64,000 bases of DNA from Pseudomonas fluorescens (GTDB lineage Bacteria > Pseudomonadota > Gammaproteobacteria > Pseudomonadales > Pseudomonadaceae). The position numbers and the translations under genes were made by a program. Of the stretch, positions 44,161 through 53,380 are shown piece by piece. The notes below the pieces were generated by a model, which had not been told where the DNA came from, did no database searches, and was given only the letters and a program-made list of their open reading frames with translations. Each line of letters starts with the position of its first letter. Positions within the stretch are counted from its first letter, which is position 1. The stretch covers positions 1 to 64,000 of the forward strand of contig NZ_CABVHK010000019.1 in assembly GCF_902497785.1 (NCBI RefSeq). The letters run 5' to 3'.

Positions 44161-44763
44161 ATGAGCACCATCGGAATTATCGGCGCCGGCGCCATCGGCG
44201 CAGCGTTTGCCAGAGCCCTCTCGCGCCAAGGCATTGAGCTGGTCATCGCCAACAGCCGCGGTCCGCAAACCTTGGCTACTTTAGTGGAAGAACTCGGGCC
44301 GACGGCTCGCGCCGGTACTCGGGATGAGGCTGCCGCCCAAGCCATTGTGCTGGTCGCCGTGAATTGGTCGAAGTTACCAACGGCGCTGGCCGGCTTGCCG
44401 GATTTTGCCGGGCGGGTCGTGATCGACGCCAACAATTCGATTGAGGCGCCATCGTATAAAGCGGTTGATCTGAGCGGGCGGATGTCCAGCGAAGTGTTCG
44501 CCGAATGGGTGCCGGGTGCGCGAGTGGTGAAGGCGTTCAATCATTTGGTGGCGCGCTTGCTGGACAGCGATCCGGCGGCGGAGGGCGGTCGGCGGGTATT
44601 GTTTTTGTCGGGCGATGACGCCGAAGCGAAAGCTCAGGTGGGCGCGTTGATTGAGCGATTGGGCTTCTTCGGGGTTGATCTGGGGGCGTTGAGCGTCGGC
44701 GCGCGGTTGGCGCAGTTTCCGGGTGGACCGTTGCCGGTCTTGAACCTGGTTAAGTTCGGCTGA
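44161..44763 (+). CDS. NADPH-dependent F420 reductase-like oxidoreductase
   Basis: 200-residue Rossmann protein resembling the F420-NADP oxidoreductase-like family (NAD_binding F420). It has IGIIGAGAIGAAFARALSRQ (dinucleotide site), IANSRGPQTL (NADP-favouring Ser/Arg), DANNSIEAPS and VKAFNHLVARLL. Pseudomonads lack F420, so another substrate is likely. Probably controlled by the divergent LysR regulator. Confidence 0.82.
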   Translation: MSTIGIIGAGAIGAAFARALSRQGIELVIANSRGPQTLATLVEELGPTARAGTRDEAAAQAIVLVAVNWSKLPTALAGLPDFAGRVVIDANNSIEAPSYKAVDLSGRMSSEVFAEWVPGARVVKAFNHLVARLLDSDPAAEGGRRVLFLSGDDAEAKAQVGALIERLGFFGVDLGALSVGARLAQFPGGPLPVLNLVKFG

Positions 44764-44796
44764 AAAAAAACCGGTGCACCTGCGGCGACAGAGCTT

Positions 44797-44927
44797 TTGT
44801 GGCGAGGGGATTTATCCCCGTTGGAGTGCGAAGCGCTCCCGAAATCGTCGACTTTTGCCGATATTTTGGGGTTGCTACGCAACCCAACGGGGATAAATCC
44901 CCTCACCACCAAAGCATCTATCAACTC
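44797..44927. repeat. Inverted repeat of GGGGATTTATCCCC type
   Basis: GTGGCGAGGGGATTTATCCC and the mirror GGGGATAAATCCCCTCACCA flank a region with nested short arms (TTGGAGTGCGAAGCGCTCC, TTGCTACGCAA). A third Pseudomonas repeat type; a single copy recurs near 63590. Confidence 0.75.
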
Positions 44928-44994
44928 AGGAACACCGGGGGTGTTGCCAGCCTGCGCGGCTCTTCGTGGGTCCCCGCGCAGTCTGTTGAACGCT

Positions 44995-46176
44995 TTAAGC
45001 CCGTTCGATTGCCAGTGCCACGCCCTGACCGCCACCGATGCACAGGGTGGCGAGGCCTTTTTTGGCGTCGCGCTTGATCATTTCGTGTAGCAACGTCACC
45101 AGCACCCGGCAACCCGAGGCACCGATCGGATGGCCGAGGGCAATGGCGCCGCCGTTGACGTTGACCTTGTTCAAGTCCCATTCCAGGTCCTTGGCCACCG
45201 CCAGGGATTGCGCGGCGAAGGCTTCGTTGGCTTCGATCAGGTCAAGTTGATCAATGGACCAGCCGGCCTTGTCCAGGCAGCGACGAGTCGCCGACACCGG
45301 GCCGATGCCCATGATCGCCGGGTCGACGCCCGCGTTGGCGTACGCAGCGATTTTCGCCAGCACGGGCAAACCCAGGGACTTGGCTTTTTCCGCGCTCATC
45401 AGAATCACCGCGGCGGCGCCGTCGTTCAGCGACGAGGCATTGCCGGCGGTTACCGAACCGTCCTTCTTGAAGGCGGCTTTCAGTTTGCCCAGGGATTCGG
45501 CAGTAGTGCCCGCCCGTGGCTGCTCATCGGTGGCGAAGGACAGCGGATCGCCCTTGCGCTGCGGGATCAGGATCGGCGTGATCTCATCGGCAAAACGCCC
45601 GGCTTCGATGGCGGCCGTGGCTTTTTGCTGTGAGGCCGCCGCGAAGGCGTCTTGTTGCTCGCGGGTCAAGTTGTACTTGTCTGCGAGGTTCTCGGCGGTG
45701 ATGCCCATGTGGTAATCGTTGAACGCATCCCACAGGCCGTCGCTGATCATGGTGTCGACGATTTGGGCGTGACCCATGCGCAGACCGGTGCGCGCGCCCG
45801 GCATCACGTAATTGGACAGGCTCATGTTTTCCTGGCCGCCGGCAATGATCACGTCGGCGTCGCCGCAGCGAATCGCCTGGGTGGCCAGGTGCAGGGCTTT
45901 GAGGCCCGAACCGCAAACCTTGTTCAGGGTCATGGCCGGCACGGTGAACGGCAGGCCGGCCTTGATCGCAGACTGGCGCGCAGGGTTTTGCCCGGCGCCG
46001 GCGGTCAACACCTGGCCCATGATCACTTCATCGACCTGCGCCGGGTCGAGCCCGGTTTGCGCCAGCAGTTGGCGGATGACCGCAGCACCGAGATCAACCG
46101 CGGACACATTGGCCAGCGCACCCTGGAAACTGCCGATGGCGGTGCGGGTGGCGGCGACAATGACGACTTCTTGCAT
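44995..46176 (-). CDS. atoB: Acetyl-CoA acetyltransferase (thiolase II)
   Basis: 393-residue thiolase that cleaves acetoacetyl-CoA to two acetyl-CoA or the reverse. Catalytic groups are all present: NKVCGSGLKALHLATQAI (acyl Cys near residue 88), GHPIGASGCRVLVTLLHE (His) and CIGGGQGVALAIE (second Cys). The start at 46176 is preferred over 46191 by homology. It follows the CoA-transferase B gene by 11 bp, completing a ketone-body (acetoacetate/3-hydroxybutyrate) degradation operon. Confidence 0.93.
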   Translation of the reverse strand: MQEVVIVAATRTAIGSFQGALANVSAVDLGAAVIRQLLAQTGLDPAQVDEVIMGQVLTAGAGQNPARQSAIKAGLPFTVPAMTLNKVCGSGLKALHLATQAIRCGDADVIIAGGQENMSLSNYVMPGARTGLRMGHAQIVDTMISDGLWDAFNDYHMGITAENLADKYNLTREQQDAFAAASQQKATAAIEAGRFADEITPILIPQRKGDPLSFATDEQPRAGTTAESLGKLKAAFKKDGSVTAGNASSLNDGAAAVILMSAEKAKSLGLPVLAKIAAYANAGVDPAIMGIGPVSATRRCLDKAGWSIDQLDLIEANEAFAAQSLAVAKDLEWDLNKVNVNGGAIALGHPIGASGCRVLVTLLHEMIKRDAKKGLATLCIGGGQGVALAIERA

Positions 46177-46187
46177 GGAATGATTCC

Positions 46188-46853
46188 TCACTGGGCAGCG
46201 AACTGCATTTCCGGAACGTGATCGGGCACGATCAGTTTGCCGGCGGTCTTGGCAACGATTTCTTCAACGCTGACGCCCGGTGCGCGTTCCTTGAGAATGA
46301 ACGCGCCGTTCTCGATTTCAAGATAAGCCAGGTCGGTCAGCACACGCTTGATGCACCCGGCGCCGGTCAGCGGCAGGCTGCATTTGGCCAGGAGCTTGGA
46401 CTCTCCGTCCTTGGACGCGTGGGTCATGATGACGATGATGTTGTCTGCACCGGCCACCAGGTCCATGGCGCCGCCCATGCCCTTGACCAGCTTGCCGGGA
46501 ATCATCCACGAAGCGATGTTGCCTTGCACATCGACTTCAAAGGCGCCCAGTACGGTCAGGTCGACATGACCGCCGCGAATCATCGCAAAGGACTCGGCCG
46601 AGGAAAAGATCGAAGCGCCGATACGCGCGGTCACGGTTTGTTTGCCGGCGTTGATCATGTCGGCATCGATGGTTTCTTCAGTAGGAAAGGGGCCCATGCC
46701 GAGCAAGCCGTTTTCCGACTGCAGCATGACTTCCATGCCTTCGGGAATGTAGTTGGCAACCAGGGTCGGAATGCCGATACCCAAGTTCACGTAAAAGCCG
46801 TCCTGCATTTCGCGGGCGACGCGTTGAGCCATTTGTTCGCGGGAAAGTGCCAT
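46188..46853 (-). CDS. 3-oxoacid CoA-transferase subunit B
   Basis: 221-residue beta subunit of a family I CoA-transferase (AtoA/ScoB). It has GFYVNLGIGIPTLVANYIPE, the catalytic Glu in LQSENGLLGMGPFP, and GGAMDLVAGADNIIVIMTH. It moves CoA from succinyl-CoA or acetyl-CoA to acetoacetate together with subunit A, 36 bp upstream. Atypically for atoDA, the thiolase is last rather than separated by a transporter. Confidence 0.92.
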   Translation of the reverse strand: MALSREQMAQRVAREMQDGFYVNLGIGIPTLVANYIPEGMEVMLQSENGLLGMGPFPTEETIDADMINAGKQTVTARIGASIFSSAESFAMIRGGHVDLTVLGAFEVDVQGNIASWMIPGKLVKGMGGAMDLVAGADNIIVIMTHASKDGESKLLAKCSLPLTGAGCIKRVLTDLAYLEIENGAFILKERAPGVSVEEIVAKTAGKLIVPDHVPEMQFAAQ

Positions 46854-46889
46854 TGTTGTTATTCCTTCATTCGGTCCGGGGGCAGGGGA

Positions 46890-47588
46890 TCACTTACGCA
46901 CGGTGCGCTGTTCGATGCGCTTTTCGAACGTGCCGCAAATGACCCGGTCGACGTAGATGCCAGGGGTGTGGATCTGCGCCGGGTCCAGCTCGCCGGGTTC
47001 GACGATTTCTTCGACTTCGACCACGGTGATCTTGCCGGCAGTGGCGGCCAGCGGGTTGAAGTTCTGGGCGGTGTGGCGATAGATGACGTTGCCGAAATGG
47101 TCGGCTTTCCAGCCTTTGACGATGGCGAAGTCACCGGTGATGGATTCTTCCATCAGGTATTGGCGGCCGTGAAATTCACGCACTTCCTTGCCATCGGCAA
47201 CCGGGGTACCCACGCCGGTGGCGGTGAAGAAGGCCGGGATGCCCGCGCCGCCAGCGCGCATTTTTTCGGCCAGAGTGCCCTGGGGGGTCAGGACGACTTC
47301 GATTTCGCCTTTGAGCAGTTGGTCTTCGAACAGTTTGTTCTCGCCGACGTAGGAAGCCACTACTTTGCTGATCTGCCGGTCTTCCAGCAGCACGCCGAGG
47401 CCGAAACCATCAACGCCGCAGTTGTTGGAAACCACGGTAAGGTCGCGTGTGCCTTTGCGTTTGATTTCGGCGATGAGGTTTTCCGGGATCCCGCACAGAC
47501 CGAAGCCGCCAGCGATCACAGTCATGCCGTCTTCGAGACCTGCCAGGGCTTCTTCATAGGAACTCACGCGCTTGTCGAAACCTGCCAT
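46890..47588 (-). CDS. 3-oxoacid CoA-transferase subunit A
   Basis: 232-residue alpha subunit (AtoD/ScoA): DGMTVIAGGFGLCGIPENLI, VVSNNCGVDGFGLGVLLED, GGAGIPAFFTATGVGT and the YRHTAQNFNPLAATAGKITV block near the C-terminus. AGAGGTG precedes the ATG at 47588; the open frame continues upstream through a repeat and is not coding. First gene of the A-B-thiolase operon, divergent from a LysR regulator. Confidence 0.93.
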   Translation of the reverse strand: MAGFDKRVSSYEEALAGLEDGMTVIAGGFGLCGIPENLIAEIKRKGTRDLTVVSNNCGVDGFGLGVLLEDRQISKVVASYVGENKLFEDQLLKGEIEVVLTPQGTLAEKMRAGGAGIPAFFTATGVGTPVADGKEVREFHGRQYLMEESITGDFAIVKGWKADHFGNVIYRHTAQNFNPLAATAGKITVVEVEEIVEPGELDPAQIHTPGIYVDRVICGTFEKRIEQRTVRK

Positions 47589-47708
47589 ATGCACCTCTTT
47601 TATTCTTTGTGGGCGGCTGGCTAGCCGTATGGGATGAAGTGTCTCGCCGGTGTATTGATTTGTTAAGTTGATTTTTAAGGTTGATTGATAGATAAAACTG
47701 AACAAACC

Positions 47709-47825
47709 GTAGGAGCTGCCGAAGGCTGCGATCTTTTGATCTTTTGATCTTTTGATCTCGGCAACCAAGATCAAGATCAAGATCAAAATCAAAATCAAAA
47801 GATCGCAGCCTTCGGCAGCTCCTAC
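47709..47825. repeat. Palindromic repeat with expanded loop of GATC-type tandem units
   Basis: GTAGGAGCTGCCGAAGGCTG and its mirror enclose a long loop with GATCTTTT repeated on the left and ATCAAG/ATCAAA units repeated on the right, so the stem itself has grown by slippage. It fills most of the promoter gap between divergent atoD-type and lysR genes. Confidence 0.8.
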
Positions 47826-47846
47826 AATACTCCGGAGAGACTGTAG

Positions 47847-48746
47847 ATGACCGTCAAGCAGATACGCGCATTTCTGGCCGTGGCCCAGAGTTTGAGTTTC
47901 GCCGTGGCCTGCGAGCGCTTGCACCTGTCGCAATCGGCACTGAGCCTGACCATCAAGGCCCTGGAAGAGGGCTTGGGCGGACGGCTGTTTACCCGCAACA
48001 CGCGCAATGTGGCGCTGACCGCTGAAGGTGAGTCGCTGGTGCCGTTGGCCCGTCGCCTGATCGCCGACTGGGACAACGCCGAAGATGAACTGCGCCAGCG
48101 TTTCACCCTGCAACGCGGTCGCGTGACGCTGGCGGCGATGCCGTCGTTTGCCGGCAACCTGCTGCCGCCGATCCTCAAGACCTTCCGCGCGCGCTATCCA
48201 AAAGTCAACGTCACGGTAAACGACGTGATCAACGAGCAGGTGCTGGAAATGGTTCGGGACCGGCAGGTGGAACTGGGCGTGGCGTTTGAACCGACGCAGA
48301 GCTCATCGTTGCACTTTACGCCGTTGTACAGGGACCGGTTTGTCGCGGTGGTGCCGTTTGACTCGCCTTTTTCAGAGCGGCAGGACATCGATTGGCAGAC
48401 GCTGCTTGAACAACCCTTTATCACCTTGCAGCGACCCTCCACGGTTCGGGTGATGCTGGAAGAGCACTTGCAGGCGCGAGGGATGAAATTGCCGGTGGAG
48501 TTTGAAAGTCACCAGTTGGCGACAGTCGGCAGGATGGTGGCGAGCGGGTTGGGTGTGAGCGCAGTGCCGGCGTTGTGTGTCGGGCAAATGCGCGAGTTGG
48601 GCGCGCGGTGCATTACGTTGCGCGATCCGGTAGTGGAGCGAGCGATTGGAGTGTTGACCAAACCCGGGGTGGAGCTGTCGGCGGCGGCGCAGGCCTTGTT
48701 CGATATTCTCAAGGAACAGAATCTCGGCGAGCGCCTGTCCGGTTGA
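47847..48746 (+). CDS. LysR-family regulator of the ketone-body operon
   Basis: 299-residue LysR regulator. The winged helix is MTVKQIRAFLAVAQSLSFAV with LHLSQSALSLTIKALEEGLG; the effector domain starts RGRVTLAAMPSFAGNLLPPI and includes VGRMVASGLGVSAVPALC. Divergent from the CoA-transferase/thiolase operon, which it presumably activates in response to a ketone-body intermediate; this is inferred from position. Confidence 0.88.
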   Translation: MTVKQIRAFLAVAQSLSFAVACERLHLSQSALSLTIKALEEGLGGRLFTRNTRNVALTAEGESLVPLARRLIADWDNAEDELRQRFTLQRGRVTLAAMPSFAGNLLPPILKTFRARYPKVNVTVNDVINEQVLEMVRDRQVELGVAFEPTQSSSLHFTPLYRDRFVAVVPFDSPFSERQDIDWQTLLEQPFITLQRPSTVRVMLEEHLQARGMKLPVEFESHQLATVGRMVASGLGVSAVPALCVGQMRELGARCITLRDPVVERAIGVLTKPGVELSAAAQALFDILKEQNLGERLSG

Positions 48747-48813
48747 TCACACCGGCAGCCTGTGGGTGCGGTATGGCCCGCGCCCACATCAACGGCGGTG
48801 TTTACATGATTGT

Positions 48814-49911
48814 TTACTTCCCGAGCTTGACCCGCGTCCAGCCGCGCGTCATCACTCGCTGAACCCCGATCGGCATGTCCGGAATCGCATACAACGTCGC
48901 CATCACGGCCAGAGGCGGATACGACCCCGGGTCATTGCGGATAGCCTCATCCACCAACGGCGTCGCCGCTGCGTTGGCGTTGCTGTAGCCGATGTTGTTG
49001 GTGATTTCGGCAATGATGTCCGGGCGCATCAGGAAGTTCATGAACAGGTAAGCGTTCTCCACGTTCGTCGCGTCCAGCGGGATCGCGACCATGTCGTAGA
49101 AACTGCCAGCGCCTTCTTTCGGAATGCTGTAATCGATCTGCACCTTGTTGCCCGCTTCTTCGGCGCGGGCCTTGGCTTGCAGGACGTCGCCGGAATAACC
49201 CACCGCCACGCAGATGTTGCCGTTGGCGAGGTCGGAGATGTACTTCGACGAATGGAAATACGCCACCGATGGCCGAATCTTCATGAACAGCGCTTCGGCT
49301 TCGGCGATCTGCGCCTTGTCCTGCGAGTTCACCGGGTAACCCAGATAGTGGAGGGCGGCGGGCAGCATCTCGGTCGGCGAATCGAGGAAACTGATGCCGC
49401 AGGCTTTCAGTTTCTCGGCGTTTTCCGGCTTGAACAGCAAATCCCAGGAGTTAGTCGGGGCGTTCGCACCGAGCACTTCCTTGACCTTGGCCGGGTTGAA
49501 ACCGATGCCGATCGAGCCCCACATGTACGGGAAGGCGTGGGCGTTATCCGGGTCGCTGGCCGAGGCGTTTTTCAGCAGCACCGGGTTGAGGTTTTTCCAG
49601 TTGCTCAGCTTCGATTTGTCCAGTTCCTGATAGACGCCGGCCTTGATCTGCTTGGCCAGGAAACTGTTGGAAGGCACCACGATGTCGTAGCCGGATTTGC
49701 CCGCGAGCAGGCGCGCCTCGAGGGTTTCGTTGCTGTCGAACACGTCGTAGGTCACGCGGATGCCGGTCTCGTCCTCGAACTTCTTGACGGTGTCCGGGGC
49801 AATGTAGTCCGACCAGTTGTAGACGCGCAGAACCTTGTCATTGGCCTGGGCGCCGGTGGCGATCGCGCTTAATAAGGACAGTGTCAGCAGAGTCCTGCCA
49901 AACTTTTTCAT
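48814..49911 (-). CDS. Polyamine-binding periplasmic protein (PotF/SpuD-like)
   Basis: 365-residue solute-binding protein with a signal peptide (about residues 1-23, ending GAQA). Typical PotF/SpuD features: VLRVYNWSDYIAPDTVKKFE, YDVFDSNETLEARLLAGKSG, YDIVVPSNSFLAKQIKAGVY, and ligand-box residues in FLDSPTEMLPAALHYLG and the late SFYDMVAIPLDATN. It should bind putrescine and/or spermidine; specificity cannot be told from sequence. The start at 49911 has GGAG upstream. It is the last gene of the transporter set, 184 bp after the permease with a palindromic repeat between. Confidence 0.92.
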   Translation of the reverse strand: MKKFGRTLLTLSLLSAIATGAQANDKVLRVYNWSDYIAPDTVKKFEDETGIRVTYDVFDSNETLEARLLAGKSGYDIVVPSNSFLAKQIKAGVYQELDKSKLSNWKNLNPVLLKNASASDPDNAHAFPYMWGSIGIGFNPAKVKEVLGANAPTNSWDLLFKPENAEKLKACGISFLDSPTEMLPAALHYLGYPVNSQDKAQIAEAEALFMKIRPSVAYFHSSKYISDLANGNICVAVGYSGDVLQAKARAEEAGNKVQIDYSIPKEGAGSFYDMVAIPLDATNVENAYLFMNFLMRPDIIAEITNNIGYSNANAAATPLVDEAIRNDPGSYPPLAVMATLYAIPDMPIGVQRVMTRGWTRVKLGK

Positions 49912-49995
49912 CGGTACAACTCCAATTTTCTTTTTATTCAAAATCACACAAAGCAGTGAACACAAAACCTGTGGCGAGGCAGAGACCCATCATCT

Positions 49996-50082
49996 GTAGG
50001 AGCTGCCGAGTGAAACGAGGCTGCGATCTTTTGATTTTTTTAGCAGCAAGATCAAAAGATCGCAGCCTGCGGCAGCTCCTAC
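49996..50082. repeat. GTAGGAGCTGCC / GGCTGCGATC palindromic repeat, asymmetric
   Basis: The left arm carries an insertion (GAGTGAAACGAGGCTG) relative to the right arm, giving a bulged stem. It lies between the transporter permease and binding-protein genes and may set their ratio. Confidence 0.78.
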
Positions 50083-50095
50083 AAAAAACTCGGCC

Positions 50096-50980
50096 TTATA
50101 CGGTCGCTTCTACCATTTGCTTCTTCGGTTGTTGCCAGGACTCGCTGGCGGTCTGGTCCATGGCTTCCTGGATGGCGCGTTTGCGGCTGGTTTCGGCGCG
50201 GCGGCTGAAGTACCAGACCATGAACGTCACCATCGAAACAGCCAGCAGAATCAGACTGGCCACCGCGTTGATCTCAGGCTTCACACCCAGACGCACCGCC
50301 GAAAACACTTCCATCGGCAAGGTCGTCGAACCCGGCCCGGAAACGAAACTCGCCAGCACCAGATCGTCAAGCGACAGGGCAAACGACATCATGCCGCCGG
50401 CCGCCAGTGACGGCGCGATCATCGGAATGGTGATCAGGAAAAACACCTTGAACGGTTTGGCCCCAAGGTCCATCGCCGCTTCTTCGATGGACAGGTCCAG
50501 CTCGCGCAACCGCGCGGACACTACCACCGCCACATAAGCGGCGCAAAACGTCGTGTGGGCGATCCAGATGGTGACGATGCCACGCTCCATCGGCCAGCCA
50601 ATCAACTGCGCCATCGCCACGAACAGCAGTAACAGCGACAGGCCGGTAATCACTTCCGGCATCACCAACGGCGCGGTCACCAGACCCCCGAACAGCGTAC
50701 GGCCCTTGAAACGCGTGACGCGGGTCAACACAAACGCCGCCAGCGTCCCCAGCGCCACCGCGGCAATCGCGGTGTAGCAGGCGATTTCCAGCGAGCGCAG
50801 CACCGAGCCCATCAGTTGCGTGTTGTCGAGCAAACCGGCGTACCACTTGAGCGACCAGCCACCCCACACCGTCACCAGTTTCGAGGCGTTGAACGAGTAG
50901 ATCACCAGGATCAGCATCGGCAGGTAGATAAACGACAGGCCGAACACCAGCATCAATTTTGAAAAACCGAAACGTTTCAT
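50096..50980 (-). CDS. Polyamine ABC permease (PotI-like)
   Basis: 294-residue inner-membrane permease with six helices, from LMLVFGLSFIYLPMLILVIY to the last helix AVASLILLAVSMVTFMVWYF. The EAA loop that contacts the ATPase is LSIEEAAMDLGAKPFKVFFL. The start overlaps the PotH-like stop as ATGA. The C-terminal ~25 residues are a charged extension (RRAETSRKRAIQEAMDQTAS). Confidence 0.91.
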   Translation of the reverse strand: MKRFGFSKLMLVFGLSFIYLPMLILVIYSFNASKLVTVWGGWSLKWYAGLLDNTQLMGSVLRSLEIACYTAIAAVALGTLAAFVLTRVTRFKGRTLFGGLVTAPLVMPEVITGLSLLLLFVAMAQLIGWPMERGIVTIWIAHTTFCAAYVAVVVSARLRELDLSIEEAAMDLGAKPFKVFFLITIPMIAPSLAAGGMMSFALSLDDLVLASFVSGPGSTTLPMEVFSAVRLGVKPEINAVASLILLAVSMVTFMVWYFSRRAETSRKRAIQEAMDQTASESWQQPKKQMVEATV

Positions 50981-51891
50981 CCCCGTGCCTCCATCTCTTT
51001 GGCCTGGCTGCGGTTGAACAGCAGAATTGGCACAATCAGGATCAACAGCATCACCACCGCCAGGGCAGACGCCACCGGCCAGTCGCGGTTGTTGAAGAAC
51101 TCTTGCCACAACACACGGCCGATCATCAGGGTTTCCGGGCCGCCCAACAGTTCCGGAATCACAAACTCGCCGACCACCGGAATGAACACCAGCATGCAAC
51201 CGGCGATGATGCCGTTCTTGGCCAGCGGCACAGTGATTTTCCAGAAGTTGTTGAAGTTGCTCGAGCCCAGATCAGAAGCGGCTTCCAGCAGGCTATGATC
51301 GTGCTTGACCAGGTTGGCATAGAGCGGCAACACCATGAACGGCAGGTAGGCGTATACCACCCCGATGTAGACGGCAATGTTGGTGTTGAGGATCTCGATC
51401 GGATGATCGGTGAGGCCGGTCCACATCAAAAAACCGTTGAGTAAACCGTTGTTGCTGAGGATGCCCATCCACGCATAAACACGGATCAGGATCGCGGTCC
51501 AGGTTGGCATCATGATCAACAGCAGCAAGACGTTCTGCGCTTCTTTGCTCGCCTTGGTGATCGCATAAGCCATCGGAAAGCCAAGCGCCAGGCACATCAG
51601 CGTGCTGAAAAACGCGACCTTCAACGAGCCGAAGTAAGCCGACAGGTACAGCTCGTCCTCCGTCAGCAACAGGTAGTTGCCGACGTTGAGGAACAGCTGG
51701 AATTTCTGTTCGGCGAAGGTGTAGATCTCGGAATAGGGAGGAATGGCCAGCGCCGCTTCCGAGAAGCTGATCTTCATCACCAGGAAGAACGGCAACAGGA
51801 AAAACAGGCACAGCCACAGGAAAGGAATCCCGATGACGAGCTTTCGACCACTCGGCATCAGCCGCATGAACTGCTGATTGAGGGTTTTCAT
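50977..51891 (-). CDS. Polyamine ABC permease (PotH-like)
   Basis: 304-residue permease. The first helix is GIPFLWLCLFFLLPFFLVMK, the long periplasmic loop carries FAEQKFQLFLNVGNYLLLTE, and the EAA loop is SLLEAASDLGSSNFNNFWKI. It forms the transmembrane channel with the PotI-like subunit; start and stop both overlap neighbours by 4 bp. Confidence 0.91.
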   Translation of the reverse strand: MKTLNQQFMRLMPSGRKLVIGIPFLWLCLFFLLPFFLVMKISFSEAALAIPPYSEIYTFAEQKFQLFLNVGNYLLLTEDELYLSAYFGSLKVAFFSTLMCLALGFPMAYAITKASKEAQNVLLLLIMMPTWTAILIRVYAWMGILSNNGLLNGFLMWTGLTDHPIEILNTNIAVYIGVVYAYLPFMVLPLYANLVKHDHSLLEAASDLGSSNFNNFWKITVPLAKNGIIAGCMLVFIPVVGEFVIPELLGGPETLMIGRVLWQEFFNNRDWPVASALAVVMLLILIVPILLFNRSQAKEMEARG

Positions 51892-53030
51892 GAGCGCAGT
51901 ACCACGCCGCTGTCGTCTTCCCACCACACATAGACCTTGTCGTCCCAGGTCGGTCGTGCGCCACGGCGTTCGGCGTTGGCCATGAACGACTGGACGATTT
52001 TGCCGCTCGGCAATTCGACGTAGAACACTGAGTGCCCGCCGAGGTAGGCGATGTCATGCACCTTGCCTTCGGACCAGTTGTAGCGGAACTCCGGTTGGGT
52101 GGTGCTGACCAGCATTTTTTCCGGGCGGATCGCGTAGGTGATCGACTTGTCCTGCACCGAGGTGCTGACGCCGTGACCGACGTAGATTTTCTGCTCCAGG
52201 TCCTTGCTGTGGATGATCGCGTGACCTTCGAGGTCTTCCACCACGGTGCCGTCGAAGGCGTTCACGTTGCCGATGAATTCGCAGACCATGCGGCTGACCG
52301 GCGCTTCATAGATGTCGACCGGGCTGCCGATTTGCGCGATCCAGCCCAGGTGCATGATTGCGATACGCTGGGCCATGGTCATGGCCTCTTCCTGATCGTG
52401 GGTCACCATCACGCAGGTCACGCCGACGCGCTCAATGATTTCCACCAGTTCCAGCTGCATCTGCGAACGCAGCTTTTTATCCAGTGCGCCCATCGGCTCG
52501 TCGAGCAGCAACAGCTTCGGACGCTTGGCCAGGGAACGGGCGAGGGCCACACGCTGACGCTGACCGCCAGACAGTTGATGGGGTTTGCGTTTGGCGTATT
52601 GGGTCATGTGCACCAGGCGCAGCATCTCTTCGACACGGGCGTCGATTTCGCTGGCGGACAACCGATCCTGCTTGAGGCCGAAGGCGATGTTCTGCGCCAC
52701 GGTCATGTGCGGGAACAGGGCGTACGACTGGAACATCATATTGATCGGTCGTTCGTACGGCGGCATGTCGGTGATGTCCACGCCGTCGAGCAGAATGCGT
52801 CCCTCGGTCGGGCGCTCGAAGCCGGCGAGCATGCGCAGCAGCGTCGATTTTCCGGAACCGGAACCGCCGAGCAGGGCGAAGATTTCCCCTTGATGAATCT
52901 CAAGCGAGACATCGTCCACTGCGCAGGTTTCGTCGAACTTCTTGGTGACGCGGTCGATTTTCACCAGCACCTTTTTCGGTGACGGGTGACCTTCAAGAGC
53001 CTTCCTGTGAATGCTGGAGGCATTTGCCAT
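51888..53030 (-). CDS. Polyamine ABC transporter ATPase (PotG-like)
   Basis: 380-residue ATPase: Walker A LLGGSGSGKSTLLRMLAG, signature LSGGQRQRVALARSLAKRPK, Walker B LLLLDEPMGALDKKL, switch VMVTHDQEEAMTMAQ, and a C-terminal TOBE domain (ITYAIRPEKMLVSTTQPEF) typical of the PotA/PotG group. GGGAG precedes the ATG at 53030. First gene of the G-H-I-F set. Confidence 0.92.
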   Translation of the reverse strand: MANASSIHRKALEGHPSPKKVLVKIDRVTKKFDETCAVDDVSLEIHQGEIFALLGGSGSGKSTLLRMLAGFERPTEGRILLDGVDITDMPPYERPINMMFQSYALFPHMTVAQNIAFGLKQDRLSASEIDARVEEMLRLVHMTQYAKRKPHQLSGGQRQRVALARSLAKRPKLLLLDEPMGALDKKLRSQMQLELVEIIERVGVTCVMVTHDQEEAMTMAQRIAIMHLGWIAQIGSPVDIYEAPVSRMVCEFIGNVNAFDGTVVEDLEGHAIIHSKDLEQKIYVGHGVSTSVQDKSITYAIRPEKMLVSTTQPEFRYNWSEGKVHDIAYLGGHSVFYVELPSGKIVQSFMANAERRGARPTWDDKVYVWWEDDSGVVLRS

Positions 53031-53135
53031 GTGAAACTCCCAACAGGTTTCAGTCGTCGGGCCAACGCGGCCTGACTTAAGAGTGGATTGCAAGCCCTGG
53101 GTGTGCGCCGCCTGCCCACTGAAACGCTACCCCCT

Positions 53136-53211
53136 GTAGGAGCTGCCGAAGGCTGCGATCTTTTGATGTGGCTATCAAGGTCAAAAGATCGCAGCCTTCG
53201 GCAGCTCCTAC
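53136..53211. repeat. GTAGGAGCTGCC / GGCTGCGATC palindromic repeat
   Basis: Arms GTAGGAGCTGCCGAAGGCTG and mirror, between potG and puuD on the same strand. The rest of 53031-53380 shows no gene. Confidence 0.8.
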
Positions 53212-53380
53212 CGGGTATTGCGCGTGAGTTGCAGGTAACTTCCACTCGGGCCTGGTCGGCGCCGCCGTCCTGGCTGCCTGGGTCGTACTTGTTGTTATTG
53301 CAGTGTGTCGCTGTCGCGAATCACGGATGCGCAAAGGCGCACCCGCCAGACTCGCGGGGGTAGTAAAAAAACGGTTTAAG

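Noticed and set aside
46218..47624. 468-codon plus-strand open frame opposite the CoA-transferase genes
   Set aside because: Antisense shadow; spans two genes and the gap between them, with no ribosome site.
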